From Sphaerimonospora thailandensis (GTDB lineage: Bacteria > Actinomycetota > Actinomycetes > Streptosporangiales > Streptosporangiaceae), in the NCBI RefSeq assembly GCF_016863115.1, contig NZ_BOOG01000051.1:1-52077 (forward strand): a stretch of 52,077 bases of DNA, read 5' to 3'. The notes beneath the pieces were generated by a model. It did not search any database, was not told the DNA's origin, and saw only the letters and a list, made by a program, of their open reading frames with translations. The position numbers were made by a program, and so were the translations under genes. Below, one piece after another: positions 49,687-52,077 of this stretch; position 1 is the stretch's first letter; each line of letters begins with the position of its first letter.

Positions 49687-51249
49687 TCACGCGGTGAGGA
49701 GCACACGCTTGCGGAGCAGGTCGAAGGCGGCACGGCCGTAGGTCTGCCGCTTGAGCATCTTGAGGCGGTTGACGTTGCCTTCGACGGCGCCGGAGCTGTG
49801 CGGCAGGGTCAGCGCGTTGAGGACAGCGGCGTGATCGCGCCGTATTCCGAGGGTGAAAGAGCGCAGGTGGGGCAGGTCGTCGGCGTCGACCTCGGTCATC
49901 CATTCCTCAAGCCGGTCACCCTGGCGTTGGAGCATCATCTCGGCGAAGCTCCGAACGTGGCCGGCGAGGGCGGTGAGGTGCGGACAGTCGGCCAGCACAT
50001 TGTTGAGTGCGGCCTCCTCGTCGCTGTCCAGGTCATCGGGGCAGGTCATGATCCAGCGGGTGATGGTGCGGACCTTGGGCGGCTTGGCGGCCGCGGGCGG
50101 TGCGGCACCTGTCTCGCGGAAGGGGGCCAGGTAGTCGCGGACCAAGCCGTAGCTGCCGCGATAGCCCTGCGAGGCGATCTCGCGGTGCAGTTCCAGGACA
50201 TTGGTGCAGCCATCGTTCCAGCGTTGGTGCAGGTAGGGCTTGTAGGGGTCGAGCTTGCTCGGCCGCCCGGCCAGGCTGGTGGCCAGGACCTCCTCAATGG
50301 CGTGGGCCCGATAGAACTTGCGGACGGTCTCCTTGGCCAGGCCAAGCTCCCGCATGATCGGCTTGATGCCTTTGCCCGCGGCTTTCAGCGCCTGGACCTG
50401 CTCATAGCGTTTGCGGGTGCGCACCACGATGGTGCTGGTCTCAGCGCGGGCTGCGGCCGCTTCGGCGGCCAGTTGTTGCAGGTCGCGGCTCGACTGGTCG
50501 GGTGCCGGCGGCGCGGAGACAGGTTCGGGGCGTTGCACGCAGTGATGGTGCGCGGCGATCGTCTTTTCCACGTAACGGCCCAGGTTGTCCCACAGATGCC
50601 ACCGGTCGGCGACCTGAATGGCCTCGGGCGCCCCCTGGCGGGCGCCCTCGGCATAGGCCCCGGCCCGGTCCCGGCAGATCACCTCGACTCCAGGATGGTC
50701 GCGTAGCCAGGCGGCCAACGTGTCGGCTTCGCGGTCGGGGAGCAGGTCGACCGGGCGATGGGTGTCCATGTTGATCAAGATCGTGCCGTAGACGTGGCCG
50801 CGGCGCAGCGCGAAGTCGTCCACGCCGAGCACCGTGATCTGGCCGATCTCGGGGTCGGGCATCGCCCGGATCCGGCGCAGTAGCGTGTTGCGGCCGACCG
50901 ACAGGCCGAGTACGGCGGCCAGGCGTGCTCCGGCGCGGCCCGCCAAGGCCAGCGCGATCGCATCCAGCATCGATGCCCGCAGGGAGCTTTGTCGGGCGTA
51001 CGGCCTGGTCAGGCCGGGAATCTGCTCGGTGAACGTCTTTGCGGGGCAGTCGTCGTTGTCGCAGAAGAACCGGCGGCTCCTCACGCGGAGCAGCACCCGG
51101 CGACCGCCGAGGGCTGCATCTGCGAGCCTTCGTTCGTACTGACTATGGACATGAACGGACACGGATCCGCACCTGCGGCACGAGGCCTGCTCGGCACGGG
51201 GGCGAACCCAGATCGCTACGTGCGCCGCGGCTACGTCCACGCGCTCCAC
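49687..51249 (-). CDS. ISL3-family transposase
   Basis: This encodes 520 residues from GTG 51249. The true protein may begin about 11 codons earlier, because LGVLLPHLAAVVVERVDV, the usual ISL3 opening, is in frame upstream but lacks a standard start codon. The N-terminal zinc-finger region has CRRCGSVSVHVHS and FFCDNDDCPAKTF. The DDE core shows VLGVDDFALRRGHVYGT, RPVDLLPDREADT, VICRDRAGAYAEGA and the last Glu in SSGAVEGNVNRLKMLKRQTY. A helix-turn-helix (GIKPIMRELGLAKETVRKFY) lies in the middle. No frameshift or stop was seen, so it is probably active. Confidence 0.9.
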   Translation of the reverse strand: MERVDVAAAHVAIWVRPRAEQASCRRCGSVSVHVHSQYERRLADAALGGRRVLLRVRSRRFFCDNDDCPAKTFTEQIPGLTRPYARQSSLRASMLDAIALALAGRAGARLAAVLGLSVGRNTLLRRIRAMPDPEIGQITVLGVDDFALRRGHVYGTILINMDTHRPVDLLPDREADTLAAWLRDHPGVEVICRDRAGAYAEGARQGAPEAIQVADRWHLWDNLGRYVEKTIAAHHHCVQRPEPVSAPPAPDQSSRDLQQLAAEAAAARAETSTIVVRTRKRYEQVQALKAAGKGIKPIMRELGLAKETVRKFYRAHAIEEVLATSLAGRPSKLDPYKPYLHQRWNDGCTNVLELHREIASQGYRGSYGLVRDYLAPFRETGAAPPAAAKPPKVRTITRWIMTCPDDLDSDEEAALNNVLADCPHLTALAGHVRSFAEMMLQRQGDRLEEWMTEVDADDLPHLRSFTLGIRRDHAAVLNALTLPHSSGAVEGNVNRLKMLKRQTYGRAAFDLLRKRVLLTA

Positions 51250-51336
51250 GACGACGGCGGCCAGGTGAGGAAGGAGGACTCCAAGCCCAGGCTGATCACA
51301 CCCGGGTAATGATCACAGAAACCGGATCCGCACAAA

Positions 51337-51374
51337 GGGGTCGTTACGATCACGAGATGTGGGCCAGATCCAGT
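51337..51374. repeat. Right inverted repeat of the ISL3 element
   Basis: Begins GGGGTCGTTACGATCACGAG and ends GATCCAGT; the reverse complement of the left repeat except for one base. Confidence 0.8.
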
Positions 51375-51391
51375 TTTGAGGCGGTGTTGAC

Positions 51392-51466
51392 ATGCTGGAA
51401 CGCCTCGCCGAAGCGCTGGAACTCCGGCTCAGCGTCCAACTCCAGCCGCTTCCCAATGCGAGCTGA
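51392..51466 (+). pseudogene. HigA-like antitoxin, displaced 3' end
   Basis: ATG CTG GAA continues as MLERLAEALELRLSVQLQPL then PNAS and stop, the natural continuation of the antitoxin that breaks off at MPTIPML (49621). Removing the element between the CATGCTG copies would rejoin one open gene. Confidence 0.75.
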
Positions 51467-51512
51467 CCTTCGCTCCTGGAAGCCTTGACCGATCCATCGG
51501 CATGCGGCAGGT

Positions 51513-51626
51513 GGTGTTGAAAAGGCGATCACCGACGTGATTGACCGGCATACCGGCGCGGCCGACGAGCAGAGCGACGGCTCGGCGGGCGTGCTCGCTC
51601 TGCACCGGAGATCGAAAAGAGGCTGA
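51513..51626 (+). pseudogene. Second tyrosine integrase tail
   Basis: The frame reads GVEKAITDVIDRHTGAADEQ then SDGSAGVLALHRRSKRG and stop. The left integrase remnant ends in ADKAITDAIDRHIGAADD with GAAGVLAPVG. So this is the last 37 codons of a related but different AICE integrase, beyond the catalytic Tyr. It sits 54 bp before the second att copy, the same order as on the left. Confidence 0.75.
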
Positions 51627-51679
51627 AAACGATCAAGGCTCAGGGTTCGGAGATTCCGTCCTACCTGGGCCTTCGCTCG

Positions 51680-51723
51680 TGGAGCGGGTGACGGGAATCG
51701 AACCCGCGCTGTCAGCTTGGGAA
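51680..51723 (-). other. att site: 3' half of tRNA-Gly
   Basis: On the minus strand these 44 bases run from the anticodon loop (TTCCCAAGCTGACAGCGC) through the T-arm to CACCCGCTCCA. This is the 3' portion of an actinobacterial tRNA-Gly with CCC anticodon. The match ends abruptly in the anticodon loop, as in AICE att sites, and the 5' half of the tRNA is absent, so it is not a working gene. It has the same orientation as the copy at 3180. Confidence 0.8.
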
Positions 51724-51805
51724 TCGCATGGATCACACCTCGTAGGGCGGCTGACCTGGGCTTCGAGCGGGTCATGAGTGACCGTGATTGCCCCCTCGTC
51801 ACCCT

Positions 51806-51828
51806 GCTTAATGGCCCGCTAATGGCCC
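51806..51828. repeat. Tandem repeat related to that at 3085
   Basis: GCTTAATGGCCC and GCTAATGGCCC stand in tandem. They resemble the GCTAATGGCAC pair by the left integrase, but here they lie beyond the att site, so they probably belong to a neighbouring element. Confidence 0.4.
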
Positions 51829-51880
51829 GACGATCAGCCCATGACCTGGCCTTTCCTTGCGCAGTGCGCACGCTCCGCCT

Positions 51881-51953
51881 GCCTGATCATCCTGACCCCC
51901 TGGCCCTGGTCTGCTCGGCTTGTCCCGGGTCGATGGCGATGGGATGATCAGGC
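51881..51953. repeat. 12-bp perfect inverted repeat
   Basis: GCCTGATCATCC (51881-51892) and GGATGATCAGGC (51942-51953) face each other across 49 bp between the att copy and the third integrase fragment. It may be an integrase/excisionase site or small-element ends. Confidence 0.35.
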
Positions 51954-52026
51954 CCCTACCTCAGCCCCCTACGGTCTTCGGCAATGCGCGGGCGATCATC
52001 CTGGAGCCGGAGCGCCCCCGCCGGAG

Positions 52027-52077
52027 GCACTTGGCGACTTACGTTCAAAACGAGCCGGGCGCGTTGCTCTTCCCCGG
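52027..52077 (+). pseudogene. Third integrase fragment, running off the window
   Basis: The frame reads RHLATYVQNEPGALLFP, matching EHLSTYVKDEPGALLFPG of the left integrase. Homology starts abruptly at about 52027 after unrelated sequence, so the N-terminus is lost. The rest, including catalytic residues, would be outside the window. Confidence 0.65.

Larger units (their letters stand above)
49622..51390 (-). mobile_element. ISL3-family insertion sequence
   Basis: This is an element of about 1.77 kb with one intact transposase gene. Long inverted repeats (49640-49677 and 51337-51374) match at 37 of 38 positions. CATGCTG stands at both edges (49615-49621 and 51391-51397) as a likely target duplication, although ISL3 usually makes 8 bp and the outermost bases (TGTCGAC and the complement TGTCAAC) match only in part. 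It interrupts the antitoxin gene. High repeat identity and an intact transposase suggest a fairly recent insertion. Confidence 0.8.
3180..51723. mobile_element. Catabolic genomic island between two tRNA-Gly att remnants
   Basis: Two copies of the tRNA-Gly 3' end stand in the same orientation 48.5 kb apart, each preceded by an AICE integrase tail. Everything between is accessory: importer, side-chain degradation, gentisate degradation, insertion sequences and gene wrecks. This is the structure expected from stepwise integration at one tRNA-Gly followed by decay of the integration genes. No intact integrase, excisionase, replication or transfer gene lies inside, so the island is probably no longer self-mobile. 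Whether it ever moved as one unit cannot be told from the window. Confidence 0.55.

Noticed and set aside
1-52077. CRISPR array
   Set aside because: No regularly spaced direct repeats were found at any scale; the only tandem repeats are the 11-12 bp pairs near the att sites.

Overview
The window reads as high-GC actinomycete DNA, probably Streptomyces or a relative. The evidence is many GTG starts, an actinomycete integrative and conjugative element (AICE) remnant with a KorSA-type repressor and Pra, a mycothiol-type maleylpyruvate isomerase, an F420-type luciferase-like oxidoreductase, and ISL3, IS1634, IS3 and IS21-type transposases. Everything here was read by eye without database searches, so family names rest on recognised motifs.

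Layout. 0-3.2 kb: AICE remnant with a small unknown gene, a GntR/UTRA repressor, an unknown gene, a paired operator and promoter, pra, then an integrase lacking its 5' half, a short direct repeat and a degraded copy of the tRNA-Gly 3' end (att). 3.3-3.8 kb: plasmid-gene debris. 3.8-17.9 kb: a long minus-strand block with a peptide-type ABC importer (two permeases and a fused double ATPase), an aldehyde dehydrogenase, a phytoene-desaturase-like flavoprotein, two SDRs, a protein of the 4,5-dihydroxyphthalate decarboxylase family, an adenylating ligase, the importer's lipoprotein and an isochorismatase-like hydrolase. 18.5-24.3 kb: two paralogous divergent zinc alcohol dehydrogenases with SDR, SnoaL-like and luciferase-like partners. 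24.4-25.7 kb: an IclR regulator beside a wrecked gentisate operon. 25.9-32.7 kb: an SRPBCC protein, a 3-ketosteroid-dehydrogenase-like flavoprotein, an SDR, an aldehyde dehydrogenase and a FadD17-like ligase. 32.7-43 kb: a more GC-rich plus-strand block that follows the mycobacterial igr (steroid side-chain) operon, with FadE29-, ChsH2-, FadE28-, ChsH1- and Ltp2-like genes, then a FadD17-like ligase, a FadA5-like thiolase and several broken genes. 43.2-47.9 kb: a complete 3-hydroxybenzoate/gentisate operon with a divergent IclR regulator. 48-51.5 kb: insertion-sequence graveyard with a decapitated toxin and an antitoxin split by an ISL3 element. 51.5-52.1 kb: a second integrase tail, a second tRNA-Gly att copy in the same orientation, and the start of a third integrase fragment.

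Working model (inference). A catabolic island of about 48.5 kb lies between two same-orientation tRNA-Gly att remnants, each preceded by an integrase tail. It seems to be made of two related catabolic clusters joined at about 32.7 kb, with each cluster holding broken copies of genes that are intact in the other. Intact genes could activate an aryl-alkyl or steroid-like acid as a CoA thioester (FadD17-like), dehydrogenate it (FadE28/29), hydrate it (ChsH1/H2), cleave it by retro-aldol reaction (Ltp2), oxidise the released aldehyde (ALDH), and feed a 3-hydroxybenzoate-type product through gentisate to fumarate and pyruvate. No complete tRNA, rRNA or CRISPR array was seen.
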